DNA from: Halicephalobus mephisto
Taxonomy: Eukaryota > Nematoda > Chromadorea > Rhabditida > Panagrolaimidae
Assembly (NCBI GenBank): GCA_009193035.1
Contig: SWDT01000302.1
Coordinates: forward strand, 1 to 64,000
Reading direction: 5' to 3'
Length of the DNA stretch: 64,000 nt
Shown here piece after piece: positions 1-11,737 of this stretch. The notes beneath the pieces were generated by a model that did no database searches, was not told the DNA's origin, and worked only from the letters and a program-made list of their open reading frames with translations. Numbering within the stretch: position 1 is the stretch's first letter; each line of letters begins with the position of its first letter. The translations under genes were made by a program, and so were the position numbers.

Positions 1-360
1 GTAAACGTAACTTTCTTGAGAAAGTTTATATATTAACTAATATTAAAGTAAATAATATATGGAGAAAATTGTATACCTAAGGTCATCAAGAGTACACCTG
101 TCTGAAAGGCAAGAGGGCAAATAATTGGGACCGCTAGTTCTCGGACTCATTGGACATCAATCTTGGTAGCACCCGAAAACAGCCACAGCTGGAAGATTTG
201 AAACTGAGTCCGTGACAACTGCCAAAGACAACATACGCGACTGAAAGCACCTTTTCCTAAGTCAAAACCAACTGGAAACCAAAGAAGGAGAACAAAGATT
301 TGCGCGAAAATCTATTATTTATAAAATGAAAAACTTGCATTGTCGTAAAAAAAAAGTCTC

Positions 361-2040
361 GACACATATTTCTGGGATTTTTAAAATCCTGGATTTTAAA
401 GTTTCTCTACTAAATTTGGATTTTCAAATTATTTTATAAAAATTAAAATAAAAAATAGTTTTATAAACTATTTCGACAGGAATTTCCGAAGTTTTAGAAA
501 TTTAAAACATTGGATTTAAAGTAGTTTTAAAACCTACTACATTTTAAATTGTATTATAAAAATAAAAAAAGCAAGTAGTTTTTGGAAGATTAGAATTGTC
601 TAATATATGGAGACATTGATATATAAGCACTAGTCCCAAGGGTAGACAGAGGGTTAGATACCCTATGACTCTGATCCAGAAGTTTCTGGTTCTTCCCGAA
701 CAGCACAAACTCAAAATATTAACCACGAACATGCAAAATCACGAAACAACGAAAATACAAAATTGGCGCGCAATTTACTGTAGTTCTCATGAAGCTCACG
801 AAATTCGTGTCAAGACAGCTTTACAACAAAGTCCACTGTTTTTGTGAAAATTTGAGTACGATATTGGATTTTCAATAATTTCAAAATCTCTCGCTGTGTT
901 AAATTTCTTTACATTATTGTAAAAATGAAAAGTGGAAGTCTATAAAATTATTTCATTATGAATTTTCTGAATTTTAAAAACTTTGATTTTAAATAATTTT
1001 AAAAAGTTCTCTTGGATTTGAAGTTTCAGAAATTTTCCAAGACTTTCTAATTGGATTATGGAAGACTTTAGAAACTTGAATAAGATTTGGAAAACTCTAG
1101 AGGTTTTTATAGGATTTCCGGAGGTTTTAAAATCTCCTATTTAGTTTCGGAAGATCTCAGAAACTCTTATAAAATTCCACTTATTCTAAAATGCAAAACC
1201 TACTGACAGGAACGATCATAGACAAACGAAAAACGAAAGCCACCGCAAGGATTAGTTCGGTTCGGTTTCGGCATTGTGCCGCATCCGTTCTATTTACAAC
1301 TAGGCGGTACGACCAAGAGGATGTTCGCCAAATGACAGACAACTAACGCGCGGAAGGGGAAGAATGGAAACCCATCTCATTGTGGTTAAGAAAACAGTGC
1401 TGACCAGGGTGCTAACGGAAATCCGTCAAGTTGATTTCCCACTAATCATCGATGACATTCTCTGAAACATAGGAAAAAGGTGTCGTACAGAAAATTGGCT
1501 TTCCCGAAATAAAGCTGAAGATGCGGAAAATTTGCTTTGTCAATGTGCAAAAAAACTAGAACTACTAAATAAATAGACAAAGGAGCTAAAACTTATGCTT
1601 AAAAACGAAAAAACAAGCTTTCAATTAAGGGAAAATCCTAAAAATAAAAAAGAAATACTTTTGTAAAAAATCTCCCGACATGAATTTCTGAGAATTTGGA
1701 GGTTTTTAAAACGTTAAGTTTTGGATGTTTTTAAGATTCTCATTGGATTACAAATACTTGTCATATTGTGGTAAAAAATAAAAACAACCGTTGTTATGGA
1801 AATCTCTCGACACAATTTTTAGAATCTTTTCACAAACTTGGAAATATTTGGTTTTTAAAATTTAGAATTTCTTACTCGATTTTAGGTATTCTTATTACAC
1901 TATTTTGAAAATAAAAAGTAAATATTTCTAGGAAGCTACTTCGATACGAATTTTCCCAAAATTTTAGTAAATTTCAAAATGCGAAGTTTTAAATATCAAT
2001 TCCAGATGTTTCCACTTGACTTTAGAAATTAAAAAAAACC
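361..2040. repeat. degenerate dispersed AT-rich repeat (cgacacGAATTTC / TTCTAGAA phrase)
   Basis: Phrases such as TTCGACAGGAATTTCCGAAG (473 on), CGACATGAATTTCTGAGAA (1676 on), CTCGACACAATTTTTAGAA (1803 on) and CGATACGAATTTTCCC (1941 on) recur with runs of TTTTAAA between them. Related phrases appear at 14530-14800, 22820-23210, 37890-38400, 45660-45990 and 51480-51560. This is a diffuse dispersed family rather than a clean tandem array, and its boundaries are unclear. Confidence 0.5.
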
Positions 2041-3246
2041 AAAAAAGTAAACATTAGCGAAATGCGAATGTTGCCACATTTCAATGTTTGTTGAAAAATA
2101 AATAAAATTAAAATACTTGTATCATAAAGATTAGGAATTGATATTTTGTGAATTATCATATATAGATGTTCAGAACTTTTTTAACACATGGAAATCAGTT
2201 TGTGGTAATTCGTAGAATTTGTATATTTTCGAATGTGAAATTCAGTAGTGTAAAATTTTAAGATTCAGTTGGCTTTGAGATATGGAATATTATATCAAAA
2301 GTTCTTTGCAATCGAGCTGAAGCAGTAATCACAATTTAAGTAGTAAGAGATTGGGAGAGATATTAATATATTTGTCATAAATATTATGCAAATTTAGTTA
2401 AGTGATATGTGAGTTATATCTTCTCATCACTTCTAAGAGAATTTATAGTATATTTCTATATGATGACTAAGATCGCATTAGATAATGTTTATTTAATGTA
2501 ATATTTAAGAGTCTAGTTCTAAGCATACCATTAAACAATGTAATTACATTAATATATGATATGCTGTTGACAGTCTTGTTATTTGATTATGAAGAAAATA
2601 ATTGAATAAGTTTAAAAAATTTAAGTACGTTTCTGTACAAAATGTGCTTGATCTATATTGCATTTTGCTTTTTCATGTACTCTTTATGGAAATAATTATA
2701 ATAGAAACATATCTATGAGTATTTAGAAATAAAAACATCAGAAGTTACAAATTATGAAACATTCCAATCTTGATTTGAGTGAATCACAATGGAATTTTTG
2801 AAATTATCAAGTTTAATTTATTCCCATGAAAATTGATGTAAATATTAGACAGTTTCGTAATTAGCCTCATATCTTTAACATTGTATTTTAATCGTAACAT
2901 GAATATATAGTATCGGAATTGCTGTTGACGTTGAAAGTGCTATAAATCGAAATGATGGAATCTAAGGACACTTGGGGTTTCTTCTGACTCTTTTTAGAAT
3001 ATCTTGTATGGTTAAAACATTTTTATTTTTTCGTTATTTTCTATTCCTTCACCGATAAACACCTTAAAGCTATGAGAAACATTTCAGAACTCGAGGTTCT
3101 AGATCTTAGTTTCGAAATCATATTTTTATAAATATAAGAAATAAATATCGTTATAAAATTGTCTTGGTAGAAATTATTAGACTTTTCTAATAACTTCTGC
3201 CATTCTTGATTTGATATGTTGATTCTAACATTCTTAAGAAATACTG

Positions 3247-3264
3247 GAATCTTCTAGAAAGTCC
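3247..3264. promoter_or_regulatory. heat-shock-element-like site
   Basis: The sequence reads GAA-tc-TTC-ta-GAA-ag-TCC, which is three perfect alternating HSF pentamer units plus one with a single change. It lies about 1.3 kb upstream of the Hsp70-like gene. HSF trimers bind arrays of inverted nGAAn units. Binding here is inferred from the motif alone. Confidence 0.5.
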
Positions 3265-3611
3265 TTAACCTATGAATCGAGGTGATTTCGTCAGTTCCAT
3301 TTACAATGTTTTTAATAGCATGATTCTTGGGATTCCTTAATATTTGTGCTGAAGTGGAATCTAATGTAAATTCCTACGATAAAAATCTTTTCTAAAACGA
3401 TAATTGTTCCGGCCATTTCTGGGATCAAGTTCTGTAGTGTTGTTATGTATCAGATATCGTTGGATAAAGAGTGTGTTGAGAAATTGTGTCTACCCATTAC
3501 TAGAGGAAGTCCATATCATTTCATGTGCAAAATGAATCGAAATAAAGAAGTGATATATCTGGTAATTCGGTAGTGATATCAATTTGCCTTATTTTCCTAT
3601 TTTAATAACAA

Positions 3612-3634
3612 TTCTGGAAGCTCCCAGAATATCC
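3612..3634. promoter_or_regulatory. heat-shock-element-like site, five units
   Basis: Five correctly spaced alternating units are visible: TTC, GAA, TCC, GAA, TCC, each separated by two bases. Two units carry a T-to-C change. The site lies about 940 bp upstream of the start codon of the Hsp70-like gene at 4575. The spacing makes it a plausible HSF site, but the distance is long for a compact genome. Confidence 0.5.
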
Positions 3635-3773
3635 ATGAGTTGAATACTGAATAATTCCAGGAATTTAAATAACAGTATGTCTACCGATGATATGAGAGGA
3701 TAAAAGATTCTCAGTATTTAAGACATTTGGGGAATTAAAACCTTCATTCAAATATGAGAACTGATACCCAGGT

Positions 3774-4109
3774 TTAAGTTCTCTGGAAAATAACTCTTCT
3801 TTCTTTTGAGGAATGCTTTAAACACAATAGAGAAGTTTCTTCGGGAATTGGAGATTCTACGAGTACTATTGCCGTTGAGGATATCCGTTCTGTAAGATAC
3901 TCGTTCAATTGAGCGAGGAACAAGAAGATATTGTTATATTCTCTGATTTCTTTGGAAAAGTTATGAACTGTGAGAAAGTAGTCAACTACAGTGAATGAAT
4001 GAAGGCTGAAATTGAGTATGTCATCAGTTCTACAATATCTTCCACAAATCTGGTCAAATATCAGGGAATTTGACACTCGGCTTTGAAATCTAATTTGTTT
4101 CTTATTCAT
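3774..4109 (-). CDS. doubtful ORF, 111 residues
   Basis: An open frame from ATG (4109) to a stop, without introns, encodes a mixed hydrophobic and charged protein that matches no family I recognise. It has no signal peptide, no repeated motif and no cysteine pattern. It is divergently oriented to the Hsp70-like gene, so it could be a small independent gene. In AT-rich DNA a 111-codon frame can also be accidental. I would keep it only if transcripts or homologues support it. Confidence 0.2.
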   Translation of the reverse strand: MNKKQIRFQSRVSNSLIFDQICGRYCRTDDILNFSLHSFTVVDYFLTVHNFSKEIREYNNIFLFLAQLNEYLTERISSTAIVLVESPIPEETSLLCLKHSSKERRVIFQRT

Positions 4110-4574
4110 ATTAATGTTGATTATTGATGATAGTGTTGTTCTTGATAGATTAATTTAAATGACAATGAAGTTGATTTCTGTAAATAATGTTTCTGATCTT
4201 TGAAATGCTATTCATCTGTGGTGGAATAAAGTAAATTCAGAGCACAAAGGTGTGAATAAAATTTAGTTTCGAGATTAATCTTGCAGAATTCAGTTCAAAG
4301 AGCATTTCACTGGTCTGTATTTGATTTTGTTTCTTCAATTTGTTTACGTTTTAAGAGCATTTTATGGACTTTAATTATAACGATTTGATATTTCCAGATT
4401 GAATATCGGAAATTATAATCAATAAATTTTGTTCACATCGTAGTCTCTAAGTTGTAGATAAAATAGTGATGCACACACGGAGCCTAATCAGAAGAAAGAG
4501 GAATGGAAGAGGTTCCATCACCGGGTAAAATAGTATTATTAGGATGTTATCAATAGTCATTTTATTGATATTCA

Positions 4575-6999
4575 ATGGGACAGTCGTCATCTACAGTTGA
4601 TCACTCCGAAAAAAAGTCGATTGCTTGTTGTATTACTAAATGGTCTGGTGGATTTGATATCGGAACTTATAATGTAGAAACAAAAGAAGAATCTGAGTAT
4701 TCCCGGTTTGAAGACAAATCCATCCATGAAATTATTGATGAGCTAATTACAAAGTATGGAGATTATATTGGGATTATTGCTATAGATAATGAAGATGGTT
4801 ATTACAAAAAAGAAGATTTCAAGAAATATGGTAATCTAGTCCATCTCGCTACGAAAGAGGAACTGGGTTTTAATTGTTATTTGAAAGAAACAGTTGAATA
4901 CTCTGTTGGGGAGTTGGTTATTCAATTTAACGATTATTACGATTCGAGGGAAAATTCTAAAATAATTACTTTATATCAGTGCACAACAGCTGCCGGAGGA
5001 AGAGTGACATGGAAAGAGTTGGATAAAAGAATACATGGATTCAATGAACGTATTGATTTCGAGTACGCTGCAAGGATGTTCGGTCTCAGAATGAACCAAG
5101 TCCATGTTGTTTTTGAGGACAGTCGAGAGGAGGTTAATGAACTGTATGGTTCTGAATTGGACAAATACGGTTTCAAAAGTATCAATTTTATTGAAGGGGC
5201 ACAATATGATAAGAATTCACTACTCCTTGCCAGACATTTAATTTCTGATCCAGAAGTTTCCATCTTAGTTAAAACCGAATATTTTGATAAAAGCATTCTC
5301 GACACTTACACCATTGAAGATCGTAATTTCATCCACATTCCAAAACTAGTTGAAGAATATGAACCGAGAACAGATATCATGGGAATTGACCTCGGATCAG
5401 CCAGATCTGTCTTGGCTGTCTCAAGGAATAGACAAATCCATGTTATTCCATTTGACAGCTCTTCTCCTGGAGATCTCTGGACAGAATCTGTAGTCTCATT
5501 TGATGAAAAGAAACCAATTATTGGAAGAGCAGCGGTCAGACGACTGAGAACCATGCCTGATCATGTTATTTTTGACCACAAACTTCTGTGTAATGAAAGT
5601 CATCGATATAATATCTTAAATCAATCAATATGGCCTTTCAAGTTCAGTTTCAAAGAAGATCAGCCATATTTAGAATCACAGACCTATCAAGGTTTGGAAG
5701 ATTTCTCCCTATCAAAGATCAACGCAATCTTTCTGGAAAGGATGGCTGAAGCAGCAAGTGAGTACCAGGATGTATTTAATAATAGGAATCCTGTCAGAAA
5801 GACAGTTATTACGGTTCCAAGATATGTTAATTTGTATCTTCCTAGTACCATGGAAGCAGCGAAGTTGGCTAATATAGAAGTGATAGACATCATTGAAGAG
5901 ACCCACGCTGATCTCCTCTATTATTTGTCCAATGAAAGGTATTCTGAAATGATCAAATCAGGAATGAGGATTGCCATCTTCGACATTGGAGGAGGAACTT
6001 GTATTTGGAAAGTTTATGAAATTTCAGAACATGAGGGTAAAATGTATGCAACTTGTATCAGAGAATCATATTCGGATTATGATGGAAAATGTTCTGGAAG
6101 GACTATTGACAATATAATTATTAAAGAACTAGAAGAATCAATTCCAGAGGATTTAAGAAGTAATGTGAAACTAAGAACATTGGAAGCAGCGAAGAAGATC
6201 AAACACGAGCTTTCTTTTGAGGAGAAAACAAAGTGAGTCAAATATTATGAGAAATGAGAAAACCATTTATTTCAGGTTTGATTTGTCGGATATTCATTCT
6301 CGTCTTGAGGGAATTGTAGAGTTCACAAGAAAATGGTTCGAAGGGAAATTAAAAACACGTTTTGAAAATAATTATGATCTTCATATTATATTTAATTTAT
6401 ATCCGCTTCCAACTCAAAGGAAGGATCGATGTAATCAGATAGGAGATTGGAAAAAACAAAATACTCCATTCGGTGACGTAGATATCCTCTTCTTAGCTGG
6501 AGGAACCTGTAAAATTCCTTTTGTTCAAGAATGGATTAAAAAACTGTTCCCTAAAGCAAAAATGGTCATAGACGAACAACTGGAGATCATCACAGCCACT
6601 GGAGCTGCCATCCACGCTCTTCAAGTCCTCAGTGGGGAGGTTGAGCCTTATATTAAATTAATTGAACAACAAAACAATGAAACTAATTATGACAATGAAG
6701 AATCGAAAAATAAAATAGATATACAAAGCGAAAGTTTAAATGATGTCCCTCATTCAAAAGACGTAACTACGAATAATGAATGTCAACATGAAAACGAATC
6801 TTACAGTACATTGTCAAATGAGAAAGACAATTCAAATAACGATTTTAGTTACAGCAAAGAAGTTATGATTAAAAATGATCAAGTAGCAGAACCTTCTACA
6901 TCAACAATTGACGATTCTGAAAGAAACTGGTATCGGAAAGCTCTTCCAAAACCATCTCAGGAAGAAGTTGATTCCAAAAAGAAGTGTCTATTACCATAA
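4575..6999 (+). CDS. divergent Hsp70-like ATPase with N-terminal extension and no substrate-binding domain
   Basis: Two exons (4575..6232 and 6276..6999, intron 43 bp) give 793 residues. An Hsp70/actin-fold ATPase core begins near residue 270. Its phosphate-1 loop is IMGIDLGSARS, where canonical Hsp70 has GIDLGTTNS. The phosphate-2 loop is IAIFDIGGGT and the adenosine loop is DILFLAGGT. After the ATPase there is no beta-sandwich substrate domain, only a roughly 120-residue acidic, Asn/Ser-rich tail ending KKKCLLP. The first 265 residues are an extension I cannot assign. The N-terminus MGQSSST fits an N-myristoylation signal (Gly2, Ser6), and the tail has Lys residues next to a Cys. This suggests membrane association rather than a general cytosolic chaperone. 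Chaperone cycling is doubtful because the TT of the phosphate-1 loop is lost. Start choice: first ATG of the long frame. Confidence 0.75.
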
Positions 7000-8529
7000 T
7001 GAAGAGATCTATGGCACAAAATATGGTTTTTTAAATTTATATCCTTGTTATCAAATGTAATCATTCGTCTGTAAATAAAAACGTGAACTACTTTTGATTA
7101 GAAAATAAAGATATTTATAGTCAAATAGAAAGGAAATTCTCATAACTATAAGACTCACCAAGTTGTTACTTACATTTTCAACATGTAGGAGAGAGGAAAT
7201 TAAATGTTATGATTAGCTGGTTTAGAAAAACACAGGAAATAAAAATAATAATGAGGATACAGAATCAGAAAAAGAAAAACTCATAAAATGAAGAAATCCG
7301 ACCTGAAATACTTTTGGTGAAATGAAGGACAACATCTGGAGGATTTTGCAATTAACTAGCCAATAAAAGTGAGGGAATGAAACAGCAATAACCAGGGGGA
7401 ATTACATGGTGTCACAATATTTTAAGCTTAAAAAGTTGTGTTTTACTACTTTTATGAATATAAAAGTAAATGTATGATTACTGGAAATTTACACTCTATA
7501 TGAGAATAATGAAACAATGTCGATTGAGATTCAAACGAACATGTTTTTGATCAGTGACAGTATTTTTCAATAAAGGAACTGTTTTATTCCATGCAAATCA
7601 AAGTTCTCTCAGTGTCTCTAATTTTTGACTAGCTTCTAAACTAAGAAAAAGTTTTAATAATTCTGTCTCTTCAGATAGATGGGGATCCTAATGGAAGCAG
7701 TTCGAAATTTCGATGTGGCAACAGTAATCTATGTCACATTTCACCCAAAAGGACGAACCTTGAAATTTCTCTTTTTTTAATGTAGGGACCATTCAAATTT
7801 TATTTTCAGTGATTTTTTACTTTTTTTTAAAATTATTGATGAAAATTAATTTTTAACATCTTTTTACAATAGATAAAGCATTTAGAAATCGAAAAGATTC
7901 ACTTTACACATCAATAATATTAAATTTGTCTTAAACTATGAGTTATAATGCATTATATCAATATTTTAAAGAGAATTTTATGAATCTATCAATTGCCGTA
8001 ATTGTAATAAGGTAATGAATAGTAGTTCCAAACAGTTGGTCATTTTATCTAATGTTTGTTAGTGATATAGGAGGATATAACTAAAATAGTTAAGTTCATG
8101 GCTATATATTTTGAGCTTTTTTCAAACTTTTAATTTAAATTTAGACATAATTCACTAAAAGTTACTCAAGTTCTATCACTAGACACATGATTTTTAACCT
8201 AAACTCCTAAACTGATATATGGTATTTTACTGCAAACTATTCATCATTTTGCAACTGAATAGATCTATGGTAATAATTGGATATATTAAGCATTTTTGGT
8301 ACTTACGGGTTATACGCACATATCCTAATCTAACTTAACATAAGACCAAGCTTGAATCCAGCCTAAGAAACTTAAATATAACTTAATTATATCTCGCAAT
8401 ATCATTTACATTTTTATTTGAAATTGTTACTTTACCAAAAAATAAGTTTAAATGCATCTAAATCATTACTACTAAGTATCAAGATGAAGAAAGTTGTAAA
8501 ATATATTGTAACAATTAAGTAACAACGAG
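7000..8529. other. intergenic, nothing recognised
   Basis: AT-rich DNA between the Hsp70-like gene and the tandem-duplication block. It presumably contains the 3' UTR of the former (AATAAA-like words near 7075 and 7105). I see no gene or clear repeat. Confidence 0.5.
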
Positions 8530-8690
8530 AAGAAGCAGTTCATGATCCAAGCAAAGAGATATCAGATTTAAACTCTAAAACAGAATAAAGTTGCTCTGAA
8601 TGAAGACGATAAGGAGAAGTTTAAAAGATATATTTGTAAGAATAAAGTTAACATATTAGCTCATGGACATTATAAAATTTGAAGCTATTA
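8530..8690 (+). pseudogene. 3' end remnant of a family B DNA polymerase (Polinton/Maverick-like), left copy
   Basis: The plus strand encodes the extreme C-terminus of a protein-primed family B polymerase in frame to a natural stop. It has an Asp-rich LNEDDKE segment and ends with LAHGHYKI. The L-A-x-G-H ending is typical of Polinton/Maverick polymerases. An in-frame stop lies upstream and nothing longer survives. The same sequence recurs at 11405-11535 ahead of the second ubiquitin-like gene, so it marks the left edge of the duplicated unit. The family assignment is from memory of the motif set. Confidence 0.55.
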
Positions 8691-8996
8691 CAGCTTGAAA
8701 GCACTTCGATCATTCATTCAATACTGTTTATTTACATTTGAACTGACGCGTTTTTTTCGATCTTGACGTTGTGTTTCTACTTTCTCCGCCGTTTTTTGCT
8801 TGCTTCTTGCTTATCCAAGCCCAATGTTTTTGCATATTATTTTAATTTATTAGATGTGCTTTTATATAGCTATCATGATTTTACTGAAAATGTTTTCTAT
8901 CCATCACGTTGCACAATTTATGTTATGTATTTTACATCTTTATTTAGTTTTATGGTTGTTTTTTTATATTAAGGCTTATATTGTTTTTAGTGAACA

Positions 8997-10618
8997 ATGT
9001 TTGTCATCATTGAACTGAAGGATCACGAAGACAAGTCTCATGACAGTGTTAAATTTGAATTACAAGATCAGGTTTGTTTTCAATTTATTGGATAATGTTA
9101 TTTCTTATTTTAGACTACGATTAAGGAGCTGCAGAATAAGATACATTCTTCTTTTCGAGTCGAACTAGAAAGTCAACGAATATTCGACAGCAATGGTCGC
9201 CGTATCGACTTGCTTGTTGGTTCATTAGAAGAAGCAGGTATTAAGTATGGTGAAACTCTGATTTTGGTAAGTTATTTTGATATCATTGTTGAACCTTTAT
9301 ATTGAAGTTGAATCGTTATATTATGCTAAAGTATGAATTTTGTCTTTCTAGAAGCGTCTGAAAAAACAAAAATATTTATTGTTAGGATGACCATCATTAA
9401 TTTGACTGATTTCAGAAGCATAATATGCTGATTAATTGGCAGACATATCTCCAAATGATTGAAGAAATTAGAGGAATGACCACATCTGGTGTTACTGAAG
9501 GAAGACGAGAGATTGCCCTTAATGCTCGAGTACAGTTATCGCCACTCGATGCTTCTAAATTCTTTGTAACCTATCCGACTTTAATGATTGAGCGACTGAG
9601 AATTGGCAGGGATATGAATTTTCTCATTCATAACACAAAAAAGTATCTCGACCGTTCCGTTTTGGCATATTTCGAGGCGCTCTATCCAAACCAAAAAGTG
9701 GAACTCAAGGACAAATTGAAAGAGTGTGCTGGTGTTCATGCATGTAATTACAGCTTACTTTGTTATTATCCTTATGTATTTTTAGCTTGGCGTATTTGTA
9801 TTCGTGCAAGATATCAGTTCTTATTATGCCAAGACTCTTGGAAATATCCCTGAACCTGAGGAGGAGATAGATTTTCCCAATCGGCCAACAATTGATCCAA
9901 TAGAGATATTTGTATATATTCTACTCAGATTCATTGGGCTGGGGCCAGTTGAAGTTCATATCATACCCGATGTGAATAAATCTGAGCTTGTGTTCATCTC
10001 GACCAAATTAAGTGAGAATCAATTTGACATTACATTTTATATTTGACTATTTAGTTGACAACTTCCGTACGGCTTCTGGAGTATCAGTTACTCAAATGTT
10101 GGAGAACGCACCTTCTGAAGGTGAGATTTAGATGATTATATATGTATTTAGTTATAATTTAGCAAGAGAAAGCGTCGTGATCGATACAGAGATGAAAAGA
10201 CAGATGAAAATCCTTTCATCCCTCCTGTGTCTAAATGATTTGCAAAGAAACAAAGGCAATCATGGCGTGGTTGAGCGACAATCCACCGAAGCCGAGAAGA
10301 GAGAAGGTCCAATAAGGGAATTGAGGATAATCGACTTTGGGGTAATTGTTTGTATGCGATTTTGTATCGTTGTATTGATTACAGGTGAACATGGGTAGTA
10401 TCGTTAATGACCCGGCCATTTTCAACTCCACCCCAGATATCCCTTTGTTGAAGACATATTTCGAAAAATGGGATATTCTAAACAATATCTACAAGGCAAA
10501 GGAAACAATGGAGAACGACCCGGCCCTAAAGAACAACAAGAACGTTAACAAGAAGGCATTTGATTGTTATTTTAAACGCCTCGAAACAGCCCTACGAAAC
10601 TTCTTCTCTAATAAATAG
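8997..10618 (+). CDS. ubiquitin-like/novel-domain protein, copy A (unknown family)
   Basis: Seven exons: 8997..9071, 9114..9266, 9416..9733, 9786..10011, 10055..10120, 10163..10341, 10385..10618, giving 416 residues. Every junction is GT-AG and in phase. The ATG follows a TTTTTAG acceptor by five bases, as expected for trans-splicing. Residues 1-76 look like a ubiquitin-like fold (TTIKELQNKI, then QRIFDSNGRRID, then YGETLIL). Residues 77 to about 310 include YILLRFIGLGPVEVH, and the segment before the last exon ends LRIIDFG, which resembles a kinase DFG motif. A kinase-like fold is therefore possible but unproven. Synonymous differences from copy B confirm the reading frame and suggest that selection has kept the protein. 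I do not recognise the family and assign no function. Confidence 0.75.
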
Positions 10619-11058
10619 TGTACCGTTTTGATGTTAAAAATAAATTTTTGGTTTTAAATTTGGGTAGAACTTTTTCATCCAATGTGATTTCGTATGATAT
10701 TATTACTAAATAATGTAATTTTTAATCAATTTATATCCTATTCAATGAGTTATGGTCTCGGTGGATGGCTGATGAAATCCAGTTGTCTTACAATTTGAGC
10801 TTTGTATTCCATTTGAAAAAATTAAAGAAAAATCTAGTTGTGGGAAAGAATGCTTACCTTATAATAATCAAGATATGAAGACAAATAAGGAAAAAACTGG
10901 TATGAAAATAATAAAATTTTTCAATGTATATCGAAATTAAAAAGATTTTGTAATAGGCCAGTCCAGTGGCAAAAAAGACTGGTCAAAAAGGGAAAAAATT
11001 CTGAAACTAGTGCGAGTCGATGGGGAGGAATTGTCGTACAGCCAAATTAGGACTGTGT

Positions 11059-11540
11059 TATCAAGATATTGATAATTTGATATATGAAATTGAAACTGAA
11101 GATAGCTGTAATGATATGGGTCAAAACGGTGAAACCTTGAAAGAATAGTTCGACTACAGCGATTATCCAAGAGACCATCCGCTATATGATGAATCCAATA
11201 AGAAAGTGATTGGAAAGTTTAAGGATGAGTTGAATGGGAAAATCATGGAAGAAGGGGTATTTTTAAAACCAAAACAATATGCGTTCAGCGTTGGTGGTGA
11301 AGAGAAAAAAGTCGAAAGGAGTTAAGAAGAATGTGACCAAAACCTTAAGATTGGACGACTTTAAAGGATGCTTGTTGGAGGGTAAGGTTACTCGAAAAGT
11401 GCAATTTATGATCCAAGCAAAGAGATATCTGATTTAAACTCTAAAACAGAACAAAATTGTTTTAAATGAAGATGATAAAGAAGGTTTTAAAAGGTATATT
11501 TGTAACAATAAAGTTAACATATTAACTCATGGACATAATT
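11059..11540 (+). pseudogene. degraded C-terminal part of a family B DNA polymerase (Polinton/Maverick-like), right copy
   Basis: The frame starts with a degraded motif C, YQDIDN where the family has YxDTDS, followed by LIYEIETED. The downstream DYPRDHPLY, GKFKDE and KQYAF segments are typical of this polymerase class. The frame is broken by a stop at 11146-11148, a one-base shift near 11320 and another stop near 11435. The end resembles the left copy and is interrupted after the codons for THGH by foreign sequence. This is a dead relic. No other Polinton gene (integrase, capsid, ATPase) was seen in the window. Confidence 0.6.
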
Positions 11541-11737
11541 GTTCATGGGCATACGGGTGCGGCCAAATTCCCCTTTGAATAAACAACCGTAATCCCGACA
11601 CGAATGTTTGGGTCAACGGTTTTTTCTTATATGGAATTGTTTCTTTTTTGTTCGGTTGTTTTTTGCTCTTTATTATTTTCCTATTTTTGTAATTCATAAA
11701 TTGCACAAGGTTGTACCTCGAGTTCCAAACAATAATA
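11536..11737. other. about 200-bp insertion unique to duplication unit B
   Basis: Unit A reads straight from GGACAT into the shared TATAAAATTTGAAGC word. Unit B has about 200 bp in between, starting AATTGTTCATGGGC and ending CCAAACAATAA. An internal inverted pair (AAACAACCG near 11583 and CGGTTGTTT near 11654) is present, but no clean terminal repeats. It is either an insertion in B or a deletion in A. Confidence 0.6.

Larger units (their letters stand above)
1..4574. other. gene-poor intergenic stretch
   Basis: I see no convincing gene on either strand. Positions 361-2040 are low-complexity AT-rich DNA with a recurring phrase built around ACACGAATTTCT-like and TTCTAGAA-like words. The same phrase recurs elsewhere in the window. 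Positions 1195-1560 are less AT-rich, with no readable ORF. Positions 2050-4570 are mixed AT-rich sequence that includes the two heat-shock-element-like clusters and one doubtful minus-strand ORF listed separately. Confidence 0.6.
8530..10800 (+). repeat. tandem duplication, unit A
   Basis: This roughly 2.3-kb segment is repeated at 11405-13745. It holds a polymerase remnant, a 5' flank, a seven-exon gene and a 3' flank ending near a shared GAGTTATGGTCTCGGTGG word. Identity is high in both flanks and from the third exon on, but low through exons 1-2. Confidence 0.85.

Noticed and set aside
544..847. Overlapping short open frames on both strands
   Set aside because: Low-complexity AT-rich surroundings, no motif, no splice or start context; best explained by chance.
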